NCBI RefSeq assembly: GCF_029892065.1
Contig: NZ_CP120373.1
Span: 1,997,501-2,061,500, forward strand
From: Sinorhizobium garamanticum
Lineage (GTDB): Bacteria > Pseudomonadota > Alphaproteobacteria > Rhizobiales > Rhizobiaceae
DNA: 64,000 bases
Reading direction: 5' to 3'
The notes below the pieces were generated by a model. The model saw nothing but the letters and a program-made list of their open reading frames with translations, was not told the DNA's origin and did no database searches. Both the position numbers and the translations under genes were made by a program. Positions 17,252 to 24,786 of the stretch are shown here, in pieces. Position 1 is the first letter of the stretch. Every line of letters starts with the position of its first letter.

Positions 17252-17279
17252 AAGAAAAAGCCCCGCGCGATGGCGGGGC
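17252..17279 (-). terminator. Orphan terminator on the minus strand, possible small RNA end; gap 17152-17492
   Basis: GCCCCGC (17260-17266) pairs with GCGGGGC (17273-17279) around a 6-base loop. On the minus strand the stem is followed by TTTTTCTTGG, a classic terminator. No minus-strand gene ends nearby: the nearest is at 17650. It may end a small RNA transcribed leftwards from about 17440, or it may serve the plus-strand gene ending at 17151. The rest of the gap shows no coding region. Confidence 0.6.
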
Positions 17280-17492
17280 AAGTTTCGCATCCCGTTGCCT
17301 TCATGGGATGCGGGGGAAAGATGTAGCTCCAGCGGAAACTACGGTGCGACGCTATCCATGGAGTGGTTGGAGAGGAAGGTCGGATTCTTCGATTCCGGTA
17401 CGCTTCTGCAAATAAAGGCCCGCATGCCGATCTGCTGCATTTGTGCGATAAAATTTAGGATTTACTAAATCATTTATCGCTAAGATTCCTGA

Positions 17493-17660
17493 ATGCGCGG
17501 CTTGCTACTCCTCATTGTTGGACTGTGTGGCCTCTTGGCGATCGATCAGATCGCAACCGAAGGCCGGTATCGCCGCGCGGCCTGGAGCGAGGCAAAAGCG
17601 CAAGGCAACTCGCTCCAGGATCGGGTGGAATATTGGGTTAATGGCATCATCAGGCTTTGA
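17493..17660 (+). CDS. 55-aa small membrane protein
   Basis: Short open frame from ATG 17493 to TGA 17660. The N-terminal hydrophobic segment MRGLLLLIVGLCGLLAIDQI (residues 1-20) is followed by EGRYRRAAWSEAKAQGNSLQ and DRVEYWVNGIIRL. The pattern hydrophobic helix, then DxxxxxGRYRxAAW, recurs as I recall in small hypothetical proteins of rhizobia, which supports it being real. Probably anchored in the inner membrane with a cytoplasmic or periplasmic amphipathic tail. It overlaps by 11 bases the 3' end of the convergent gene at 17650. Confidence 0.6.
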   Translation: MRGLLLLIVGLCGLLAIDQIATEGRYRRAAWSEAKAQGNSLQDRVEYWVNGIIRL

Positions 17661-17955
17661 CGCGGGCTCGCCGCGCGGCTCTGCGTTCCGCCATTTTTGC
17701 CTGGAGTTTTTCGCTGAACCGCGGCGAGCTCGCTAGTGCCATATTCATGGCCTTGTCCAGATCTTCCCGGTACCAGAATTTGCGCCTGGGGCCTTCAACG
17801 AGGCGTGGCTGCGGGTAAATTGTCCCGATTCGCTCGAGGAAGTCCTCGACGTGCTTTTCGCCAACGTAACCGGCCGCCATCTCAGCCATCATGCGTGGCG
17901 GCCAGCTACCGGAGGGAATCTGGGCGGCACGACGTTTTCTGTCTTTTTCGAGCAT
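17650..17955 (-). CDS. Small basic protein, probable DNA-binding (excisionase/HTH-like)
   Basis: 101 aa from ATG 17955 (MLEKDRKRRAAQ); the frame remains open upstream only because it enters a RIME. The core RMMAEMAAGYVGEKHVEDFLERIG looks like a helix-turn-helix of the kind that places a recognition helix after AAxYVG. KFWYREDLDKAM follows, as in MerR/excisionase-like proteins. The tail is strongly basic (AKMAERRAARRARVKA). Function unknown; no integrase is present nearby. Confidence 0.65.
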   Translation of the reverse strand: MLEKDRKRRAAQIPSGSWPPRMMAEMAAGYVGEKHVEDFLERIGTIYPQPRLVEGPRRKFWYREDLDKAMNMALASSPRFSEKLQAKMAERRAARRARVKA

Positions 17956-17990
17956 CGCGGCACCGTTTCCTCGACCACAACCGAAACCTC

Positions 17991-18091
17991 CTACAGCGCT
18001 GCGCGTGCTTGAGACGCGCAAAGATCGCTGCAGCACTTTGAATCGCTGCAAGATCCCTCAGAACGATTTCGATTTGAGGATCTTACAGTAG
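17991..18091. repeat. RIME-type repeat, full length; gap 17956-18319
   Basis: CTACAGCGCTGCGCG...GACGCGCAAAGATCGCTGCAGCACTTTGAATCGCTGCAAGATCC, then TTTCGATTTGAGGATCTTACAGTAG. The second palindrome is worn. It lies upstream of the small basic-protein gene. The rest of the gap, 18092-18319, contains a coding-like stretch described separately. Confidence 0.75.
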
Positions 18092-18149
18092 GCTCTCACA
18101 GCCCGGGTTGCAGTCAAGAATTAGGGCGCCCGCCAAAGGGAGTAGGGGC

Positions 18150-18319
18150 GGTCAATATGCCGGCTACGGTCATGTGGCCACACCTGTCGCGGATTGGATC
18201 GCCGCCGAAATTGCCGCGCAAGGGCGCCTCCGGCTGATCGCTTCCGAAATCGACGCGGTCCGTCGGGCGACGAGCTCGCTGCGAGCGAACATCATCGTCG
18301 GCGAGACGGCCTGCCCCGC
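18150..18319 (+). pseudogene. Coding-like stretch without start, possible gene remnant
   Basis: The plus-strand frame that opens at 18108 reads YGHVATPVADWIAAEIAAQG, then RLRLIASEIDAVRRATSSLR and ANIIVGE, with GC-biased third positions typical of real genes here. It has no plausible ribosome-binding site, and its end runs antisense into hutD. It may be a leftover of a decayed gene or only chance in GC-rich DNA. I cannot assign a family. Confidence 0.2.
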
Positions 18320-18904
18320 TCAGGCCGCGCCGCCTGGCACGATCTCGACAAGGAAGAGCCCGGACGCGATGTCCGCCGTCAGCGTGAGGGGAAGTGGCTG
18401 GACGAGGATCGCCGCGTCCAGCGCATGAAGCGTTGCGTTCACGCCTTCCGTCGCCAGCGTGACGCTTCCGCGGTGACAGAAGACGATGAGCTCCCGGGCG
18501 TGGGATTCGAGCGACTGCGAGCCCTCGACGTGAAGCCGCCGCACGCGGTGCTTCAGCACGCCGCGTCGCGTCATGACGTTAAGATCGATCACCGGGCCGT
18601 CCCGAAGCGTTGCCGATGTCGACGCCTCGGCGGGGAAGGAGAGGGGCGCATCCGCGACCGTCAGCAGCTTCGGCTGCCGGCCTTCGATTGCCAGCGTCAT
18701 GCCGGCGCCTTCGAGGATCGAGAGCGTGCGGTCGATGCCGGGGAAGCTGGAGAAAGAGCCATCGCTCGCGACGGTCGCCATGCTGATGCGCCAATCGAAA
18801 TCGGAAAGCGACGCGCGCTCCGGAGAGACGGCGATTTCCACGGTTTCACCGCCGCCGTTCTTCCACGGCATGTGCCTGTATTCGTTCGAGCGCAGGATCT
18901 TCAT
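18320..18904 (-). CDS. hutD: HutD-family cupin protein of histidine utilisation
   Basis: 194 aa beta-barrel (bicupin-like) protein of the HutD/Ves family: YRHMPWKNGGGETVEIAV, FDWRISMATVASDGSFSSFPGIDRTLSILEG, VIDLNVMTRRG. HutD proteins accompany hut operons and are thought to limit or tune histidine breakdown; no reaction is established. Last gene of the hut operon. Its ATG overlaps the hutH stop by four bases, so the two are translationally coupled. Confidence 0.9.
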   Translation of the reverse strand: MKILRSNEYRHMPWKNGGGETVEIAVSPERASLSDFDWRISMATVASDGSFSSFPGIDRTLSILEGAGMTLAIEGRQPKLLTVADAPLSFPAEASTSATLRDGPVIDLNVMTRRGVLKHRVRRLHVEGSQSLESHARELIVFCHRGSVTLATEGVNATLHALDAAILVQPLPLTLTADIASGLFLVEIVPGGAA

Positions 18905-20388
18905 AGCGTAGCTCCTTGCATCAGATTGCGAATTCGGTCGAAATCCTCGTTCATAGGCCGGTCGTCGGCATAGGTCGAGATCGTTTCGCGAATGCGGCCA
19001 TAGAGGGAGGCCGTCCGCTTCGCCTTGGTTCCGGATCGTGGTTGCAGATCATAGGCCTGAGCGGCCGCGAGCAGCTCGATCGCCAGGATTCGCTCGAGAT
19101 TGTCGAGGATCGAGAGCGTCTTCAAGGCAGCGGGTGTCGCGTGAGTGAGAATGTCCTCCTGAAGCGCAGAAGTGATGCCGCCGTCGAGGCTTGCCGGTGC
19201 CGCCAGCCTACGGTTCTCCGCCACAAGCGCCGCTGCCGTGTATTGCGCGATCATGTAGCCCGACGCAACGCCGCTGTCGCCGGCGAGAAAGGCGGGAAGG
19301 CCGCTGACGAGCGGGTTCACCAACCGATCGATGCGACGCTCGGAGATGGCTGCGATCTCAGCCGCGGCGATCGCGAGACCGTCCATGGCGAGGCCGAGGG
19401 CGGCACCGACCGCGTGTGCCTGGGAATGTACCTCCGGTTCTTCCGGCGTGCCGGAGACCGCCGGATTATCCGTGACGCTCGAAAGCTCGCGGTTCACAAC
19501 CTCGGCCACATGGTCGAAGGTGTCGCGAGCGGCGCCGTGCACGTGTGGCACAGCACGCAGGCTCAATGGGTCCTGTGTGCGGGTCCCGGCCGTTTCGGCA
19601 AGCATGGGGCTTTGCGCCAGCCAGTCACGCAATCTCTTGCCGACGGTCTGAAGGCCGCGTGATCGCCGCAGCGCCAACGGTCCCTCGGCGAAGGCATTTG
19701 CCTGACTGCCGAGATTTTCGTAGGTCATCGCAGCGGCCGCGTCCGCCCAGTCGAGAAGCCGCTCCATACGGGCAAGGGCCAGTGCGGCCTGGCCTGTGGC
19801 GCAGGGCGTGCCGTTCACGAGGCTGAGGCCTTCCTTCGCCTCGAGTCGCAAGGGTTCGAGACCGATGCGATCAAGGGCTTCGGCACCGCTCAATCGTTCG
19901 GTTCCGTGCATCGCTGATCCATGCCCGATCAGCACCAGGCCAATTGCCGCCGCATGGGTGAGATAGCCGACCGAGCCGCGCGACGGGATCAGTGGAATGA
20001 TGTTGGCGTTGAGAAGCGCAAGCAGGGCCTCGACGATTTCGATTCGAACACCTGAGTAGCCATGGGCAAAGTTGGCGATCTGCGCCGCCATCACCGCGCG
20101 CGCCTCCACGTTTGCGAGCGGCTCACCCACGCCGCAGGCATGACTGAGGACTATGTTGCGCGAAAGAGCCTGCTGATTCTCGCGGCTGATGACCACGTCG
20201 CAAAGGGCGCCAACGCCGGTATTAATTCCGTAACCGCGGATACCACGCTCGACCAGCGCATCGACGATCCGTCGCGCATCGACGACCCGCTTGCGGGCGG
20301 CATCCGACATGGCGAGGCGGGCTCCCCCAGCGACAGTGGCAATCTCTCGCCAGGTGAGCGGTCCATCTATGGTGATCGTCTCAGGCAT
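18901..20388 (-). CDS. hutH: Histidine ammonia-lyase homologue lacking the MIO-forming Ala-Ser-Gly
   Basis: 495 aa from ATG 20388, overlapping the hutV stop by 8 bases. It belongs to the HAL/PAL family along its whole length: GYGINTGVGALCD (about 52-64), LSHACGVGEPL, SLVNGTPCATGQ, SSVTDNPAV, ISERRIDRLVNPLVSG, QEDILTHATP. The normal GSVGASGDLAPLAH motif reads GSVGYLTHAAAIG (138-150), missing exactly the Ala-Ser-Gly that cyclises to the MIO electrophile. The catalytic Tyr of QDPYSLR is Leu (QDPLSLR, 272-278). In known enzymes both are needed for ammonia elimination. The frame is intact, so it may have another role (binding, regulation, different chemistry) while a true HutH lies elsewhere. Confidence 0.85.
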   Translation of the reverse strand: MPETITIDGPLTWREIATVAGGARLAMSDAARKRVVDARRIVDALVERGIRGYGINTGVGALCDVVISRENQQALSRNIVLSHACGVGEPLANVEARAVMAAQIANFAHGYSGVRIEIVEALLALLNANIIPLIPSRGSVGYLTHAAAIGLVLIGHGSAMHGTERLSGAEALDRIGLEPLRLEAKEGLSLVNGTPCATGQAALALARMERLLDWADAAAAMTYENLGSQANAFAEGPLALRRSRGLQTVGKRLRDWLAQSPMLAETAGTRTQDPLSLRAVPHVHGAARDTFDHVAEVVNRELSSVTDNPAVSGTPEEPEVHSQAHAVGAALGLAMDGLAIAAAEIAAISERRIDRLVNPLVSGLPAFLAGDSGVASGYMIAQYTAAALVAENRRLAAPASLDGGITSALQEDILTHATPAALKTLSILDNLERILAIELLAAAQAYDLQPRSGTKAKRTASLYGRIRETISTYADDRPMNEDFDRIRNLMQGATL

Positions 20389-21208
20389 GGGCTTCGGGTC
20401 TTCCTTGCCGACGCTGAACAAAGCGCGCGACATAGTCGTTTGCCGGATTGCCCAGAATATCATCTGGCGTCCCGACCTGCACGACCTGGCCGTCCTTTAG
20501 GATCGCGATTTCCGAGCCGATGCGCAGCGCTTCATCAAGATCGTGGGTGATGAAGACGATGGTTTTCGAGAGATTCTGCTGCAATTGCAGAAGCTGGTCC
20601 TGCATGTCGGCGCGGATCAACGGATCGAGGGCGCTGAAAGCCTCGTCCATTAGGATCACGTCGGTGTCGGCGGCAAGCGCCCGGGCAAGGCCAACGCGCT
20701 GCTTCATGCCGCCGGAAAGCTGATGTGGGAATTTCGCGTCGTAGCCCGCTAGTCCGACCGTCTCGATCCATTTCATGCCGATGCCGCGCGCATCGGCTTT
20801 CGATACGCCACGCACGCGCTGGCCGTAGACGACGTTCTGCAGCACGGTCCGATGCGGCATCAGGGCGAAACTCTGAAAGACCATGCTGACGCGGCGCATG
20901 CGAAATGCACGCAGCGCCTTGGCGTGCAGATCGAGAATGTTGCTGCCATCGAAGACAACCTCGCCGCTCGTTGGCTCGATCAACCGGTTGATATGGCGTA
21001 CCAGCGTCGACTTGCCGGAGCCGGAAAGCCCCATGATGACGAAGATCTTGCCGGCGCCGATCTTGAGGCTGACGTTGTTAAGGCCAACGCTGCAGCCGGA
21101 GCGGGCGAGGATGGCGGCCTTGTCCAGGCCGTCTTTGGCCATGGCGAGCGCCGTCTTCGAGTCGTGCCCGAAAATCTTGTAGACGTTGCGGATTTCGATG
21201 TCAGCCAT
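20381..21208 (-). CDS. hutV: Histidine ABC transporter, ATP-binding subunit HutV
   Basis: 275 aa, glycine-betaine/proline-type ABC ATPase. Walker A GLSGSGKST, Q-loop in VFQSFALMPHRTV, signature LSGGMKQRVGLARAL, Walker B VILMDEAFSALD and switch His in FITHDLDEAL. The insertion before the core (DSKTALAMAKDGLDKAAILARSG) is typical of the ProV/OpuA subgroup; the regulatory CBS tail is absent. With HutW and HutX it imports histidine, and in Sinorhizobium also related betaines. Overlaps hutW by 8 bases. Confidence 0.93.
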   Translation of the reverse strand: MADIEIRNVYKIFGHDSKTALAMAKDGLDKAAILARSGCSVGLNNVSLKIGAGKIFVIMGLSGSGKSTLVRHINRLIEPTSGEVVFDGSNILDLHAKALRAFRMRRVSMVFQSFALMPHRTVLQNVVYGQRVRGVSKADARGIGMKWIETVGLAGYDAKFPHQLSGGMKQRVGLARALAADTDVILMDEAFSALDPLIRADMQDQLLQLQQNLSKTIVFITHDLDEALRIGSEIAILKDGQVVQVGTPDDILGNPANDYVARFVQRRQGRPEAHA

Positions 21209-22058
21209 TGCGGGCGTCCTCCGTCCGGGTCTTGCCGAAGCCCTGGGTAATGCGGTCGAGCACGATCGCGAGAATGACGATGCCGATGCCAGCCTCGAGG
21301 CCCTTGCCGACGTCGAGCGTCTGGATGCCGTTCAGCACCTGTTCGCCAAGACCGCGCGCACCGATCATCGAAGCGACCACCACCATCGAAAGCGCCATCA
21401 TGATCGTCTGGTTGAGACCCGCCATGATCGTTGGCGTCGCGAGCGGCAATTCGACGCCGAAAAGAATCTGTGCCGGGCTGCCACCGAAGGCGGTCGCTGC
21501 CTCGACAACCTCGCTGTCGACCTGGCGGATGCCGAGATCGGTGAGACGGATCAGCGGCGGGACCGCATAGATGATGGTGGCGAGGATCGCCGGCACCTTG
21601 CCGAGGCCGAAAAGCATCAACGCGGGGATGAGATAAACGAAGCTCGGCATCGTCTGCATGACGTCGAGCACGGGCAGGGTGATATTGCGGACGACCCGAC
21701 TCTTGGCGACGAGAATGCCCATCGGCACGCCGATCACCACCGAGACGATCGTTGCCATCAGCATCAGCGCCAGGGTCTGCATGGTCAGGTCCCAGAGGCC
21801 GAGCACGCCAACGGCAAGCAGCAGGGCGCCAACGGCGACGGTCAGCGACCAGCGACGCGAGCTCTGCCAGGCGAGCGCCATGAAGGCGAGGATGACGAGC
21901 CACCAGGGCAGGCCGCGCAGGATCCATTCGATGAACAGCACGGCTTTCAGGATGACGCCGCTGATCGCTTTGAAGACCCAGCCATAGTTGGTGACGAGCG
22001 CTTGGATGAAGTCATTCACAGGCGCCCGGATGGAAAGATTGAGAGAGTCCGGAAACAT
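21201..22058 (-). CDS. hutW: Histidine ABC transporter, permease HutW
   Basis: 285 aa, about six or seven membrane spans (for example WWLVILAFMALAW, VAVGALLLAVGVLGLWDL). The binding-protein-dependent transport motif is around ILFGVELPLATPTIMAGLNQTIMMAL. It matches the ProW/OpuAB permease type. The 150-base gap between hutX and this gene contains a strong hairpin, while hutV follows with an overlap, so permease and ATPase are coupled to each other more tightly than to the binding protein. Confidence 0.92.
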   Translation of the reverse strand: MFPDSLNLSIRAPVNDFIQALVTNYGWVFKAISGVILKAVLFIEWILRGLPWWLVILAFMALAWQSSRRWSLTVAVGALLLAVGVLGLWDLTMQTLALMLMATIVSVVIGVPMGILVAKSRVVRNITLPVLDVMQTMPSFVYLIPALMLFGLGKVPAILATIIYAVPPLIRLTDLGIRQVDSEVVEAATAFGGSPAQILFGVELPLATPTIMAGLNQTIMMALSMVVVASMIGARGLGEQVLNGIQTLDVGKGLEAGIGIVILAIVLDRITQGFGKTRTEDARNG

Positions 22059-22141
22059 CGGATGTCGTTCCTTGTTCAGGCGCCTTGGCGGTCTTCACCG
22101 CAAGCGTGCCTGCTCTGCGGAAACAGCTTTTTAAGCCATGG

Positions 22142-22186
22142 CCGCCACGCCCCTGTCCCATGCTGAAGGCGGAAGAGGCGTGGCGG
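22142..22186 (-). promoter_or_regulatory. Intercistronic hairpin between hutX and hutW
   Basis: CCGCCACGCC (22142-22151) pairs perfectly with GGCGTGGCGG (22177-22186) across a 25-base loop. No T-run follows, so it is more likely an mRNA-stabilising or partial-attenuation structure that raises the binding protein relative to permease and ATPase, as is common in ABC operons. Confidence 0.5.
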
Positions 22187-22208
22187 GCACGGTTCGGCAA
22201 AACTGTCG

Positions 22209-23249
22209 TTACTTCAGGCTTGCTTCGATCTTGCCGCGCGCGTCGTCGGAGACCCACTTGCCCCAGACGTCGGCCTTGGTTTTCAGGAACTCGGCAGCGG
22301 CGGCCGTGGCGTCGACCTTGTTGTCGGCCATGTAGGCGAGACTACCGTTGACGTCCTCAAGCGGGAAGGTTGCCTTTTCGAGGACAGCGACGATCTCCGG
22401 CGCCTCCGCAGCGAAGGTGCTGTTCACGCCGTAGGCAACGTCGACCGAGGGAAAGGCGCAACCTTCGTCACGCTTGCCGTTGGCGCTGCTCAGTTCCTTC
22501 CAGCAGGCCTCGTTGTATGCCGGCTCTTCAAGCTGGACGAGCTTGAACTTGCCCATGATCGCGGTCGGCGACCAATAGTAGAAGAGAATCGGCTCGCCCT
22601 GCAGATAGGCCGAGGTGATCGCCGAATCGAGCGCCGTACCGGTGCCGGGGCGGAAGTTCACATAGGTTTCGCCGAGTTTGTAAGCTTCGAGCTTGGCGGA
22701 GCTTACGCCTTCGCAGGTCCAGCCGGACGGGCAATTCAGGAAGCGGCCCTTGGACGGCTCTTCCGGATCCGCGAAGATCTCCACGATCTTCGGGTCGGAA
22801 AGCTGCGACACGCTCTTCAGGTCCGGCGCCTTCGCCTCGATGTTGCGCGAGGGATCACCGTGAACGATGTAGTCCGGCACGAACCAGCCTTCGCTGGCGC
22901 CGACGAAAGTCTTGCCGACGGCGACGACCTTCTTTTCCTCGACGGCCTTGTTCCAGACATCGGAGCGGCCAAGCCATTCTTCGGCGAAGATCTGGACATC
23001 GTTGTTGGCTGTCGCCTGTTCGAGCGTCACCGAATTGCCCGGAATGGAATCCACCTGGCAATCATAACCCTTGGCAAGGATCGCCTTCATGACTTCGGTG
23101 ATGAAGGCACCGCTTTCCCAGTCGATGCCGGCAAAAGTCACGGTCTTGCCGTCGCCGCAATAGGAGGCGCTGGCGCTGCCGGTGGAGGCCGCAACCATCA
23201 GGCCGGCGGCGGCGAGGGTGAGTTTCAGTGTGCTGATCGACATGCGCAT
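22209..23249 (-). CDS. hutX: Histidine ABC transporter, periplasmic binding protein HutX
   Basis: 346 aa. Sec signal peptide in residues 1-28 (LKLTLAAAGLMVAASTGSASA). The mature part is an OpuAC-type binding protein: KTVTFAGIDWESGAFITEVMKAIL, DVQIFAEEWLGRSDVWNKA, EGWFVPDYIV, GEPILFYYWSPTAIMGKF. Four Cys in the C-terminal half may form disulfides. It captures histidine (or related quaternary compounds) for HutW/HutV. Starts 27 bases after the hutF stop, in the same operon. Confidence 0.92.
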   Translation of the reverse strand: MRMSISTLKLTLAAAGLMVAASTGSASASYCGDGKTVTFAGIDWESGAFITEVMKAILAKGYDCQVDSIPGNSVTLEQATANNDVQIFAEEWLGRSDVWNKAVEEKKVVAVGKTFVGASEGWFVPDYIVHGDPSRNIEAKAPDLKSVSQLSDPKIVEIFADPEEPSKGRFLNCPSGWTCEGVSSAKLEAYKLGETYVNFRPGTGTALDSAITSAYLQGEPILFYYWSPTAIMGKFKLVQLEEPAYNEACWKELSSANGKRDEGCAFPSVDVAYGVNSTFAAEAPEIVAVLEKATFPLEDVNGSLAYMADNKVDATAAAAEFLKTKADVWGKWVSDDARGKIEASLK

Positions 23250-23276
23250 TCCCCTTTTTTGATCGTCGCTTCGATA

Positions 23277-24653
23277 CTATTTCAGTTTCGTCAGAACCCG
23301 CCCGAAGGCGCGGTCTATGTCTTCCTCCCGATCATGGCGTCCGTTGCGGATCTTCCATTGGCCGGCGACCATGACGTCGCGGACCGTTTCGCCGCCAAGT
23401 GCAAAGAGCCAGCGGTCGAGAAGCTGGTTGCCGCTTGCCGCGGCGATATAGGGATTGGCCCCGTCGAGGACGACGAGATCGGCGTGTGCGCCGGCTTTGA
23501 TGCCGGGTGCGTCGAGACCGGCGGCTTGCGCCCCGCCGGCAAGGGCGGCCTCGAAGATCGATCGCCCGACGGACGCGCCGGGACCGGCGGCGAGCCGGTT
23601 GCGCCGGCGATCGCGCAGCCGCTGGCCGTATTCGAGAAGGCGCAGTTCTTCCGCGATGCTGGTTGCGACATGGCTATCGGTGCCGATGCCGACGCGGCCG
23701 CCCTCGGCGATGAACTCGACTGCGGGAAAGATGCCGTCGCCGAGATTGGCCTCGGTTGCGGGGCAAAGGCCGGCGACCGCCCCCGAAGCAGCCAGCCGCT
23801 TCGTTTCCTCAGCCGTCATGTGGGTCGCGTGGATGGCGCACCAGCGTGCGTCGACGGGCATCTCGTCAAGCAGCCATTCGACCGGCCGCCGGCCGCTCCA
23901 TGCCAGGCAGTCGTCGACTTCGCGCGTCTGCTCGGCCACATGAATGTGAATGGGGCCGGAGGCCGGAGCCGCATCGAGAATTGTCCGCATCTCGTCCGGC
24001 GTCGCGGCGCGCAAGGAATGAATGGCATAGCCGAGTTTTGCGCCAGCCTTCGAACAGGCGGGGCCGAGGCGATCGAGAAGAGCGAGAAAGCGATCCGGAT
24101 CATGCAGGAACGGACGCTGGCCGGGATTAGGCGCCGCACCGCCGAAATTGGTATGGGCATAAAAGACGGGCAGATGGGTCAGACCGATGCCCGTCGCCTT
24201 GGCCGCGCTCAATATCCGGAGCGACATTTCGGCCGGATCGGCATAAGGGGTGCCGTCTGCCTGGTGATGAAGATAATGGAACTCGACCACGCGGCCGAAG
24301 CCGCCCTTCAGCATCTCCATGTAAAGCTTGGCGGCGATGGCCTCGACGTCATCAGGGTCGACGAGGCCGACAGTGCGGTACATTTCCTCGCGCCAGGTCC
24401 AGAAACTGTCGTCTCCCGTGCCCGCCACTTCCGCGAGGCCGGCCATGGCGCGTTGAAACGCATGGGAGTGAAGGTTGGCAATCGCCGGAACCACCGGTCC
24501 CGAAAGTCGCTCATCGCCTTCCGCGATGGATTGGCCTGATGTGACCGATGTGATGGCGCCTCTACCGTCAAGGGTAATGGCCACGTTTTCGGCCCAGCCG
24601 CTTGGAAGGAGAGCACGTTCCGCGAAGAGCCGTTGGACGGGAAAAGTTGCCAT
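23277..24653 (-). CDS. hutF: Formimidoylglutamate deiminase HutF
   Basis: 458 aa amidohydrolase. It converts N-formimino-L-glutamate to N-formyl-L-glutamate and ammonia in the five-step histidine pathway. Metal-binding motif NLHSHAFQRAMAG, second ligands HIHVAEQTREVDDC and CAIHATHMT, and GIGTDSHVATSIAEELRLLEYGQRL are diagnostic of HutF rather than HutI. First gene of the operon hutF-X-W-V-H-D and divergent from hutC, 133 bases apart. The formylglutamate deformylase hutG and hutU/hutI are not in this window. Confidence 0.93.
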   Translation of the reverse strand: MATFPVQRLFAERALLPSGWAENVAITLDGRGAITSVTSGQSIAEGDERLSGPVVPAIANLHSHAFQRAMAGLAEVAGTGDDSFWTWREEMYRTVGLVDPDDVEAIAAKLYMEMLKGGFGRVVEFHYLHHQADGTPYADPAEMSLRILSAAKATGIGLTHLPVFYAHTNFGGAAPNPGQRPFLHDPDRFLALLDRLGPACSKAGAKLGYAIHSLRAATPDEMRTILDAAPASGPIHIHVAEQTREVDDCLAWSGRRPVEWLLDEMPVDARWCAIHATHMTAEETKRLAASGAVAGLCPATEANLGDGIFPAVEFIAEGGRVGIGTDSHVATSIAEELRLLEYGQRLRDRRRNRLAAGPGASVGRSIFEAALAGGAQAAGLDAPGIKAGAHADLVVLDGANPYIAAASGNQLLDRWLFALGGETVRDVMVAGQWKIRNGRHDREEDIDRAFGRVLTKLK

Positions 24654-24676
24654 GTCGCGATTTTCCTGTACGTGGT

Positions 24677-24694
24677 TGTATATGGAACTATAGA
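24677..24694. promoter_or_regulatory. Candidate HutC operator between hutF and hutC
   Basis: TGTATA-N6-TATAGA, an imperfect inverted repeat (TGTATA against TATACA with one mismatch), in the AT-rich part of the 133-base divergent intergenic region, 24 bases upstream of the hutF start. GntR/HutC-type repressors bind short TGTATA-containing palindromes, so this is the best candidate site for control of both transcripts. Confidence 0.4.
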
Positions 24695-24786
24695 TATTTT
24701 ATGGTGGCGCGCAAGGCTAAAATGGACGAAAAGGTCATCCATTGCCGGACGGTCGCCGCCTTATCGGCGTAAGATGGGAGTAGACA

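Noticed and set aside
16017..18100. A genomic island with duplicated tRNA-Met 3' end as attachment site
   Set aside because: I looked for a second copy of the GGGGGTTCGAATCCCTCC block downstream and found none within the window, and there is no integrase. Only the weaker scar hypothesis was kept.
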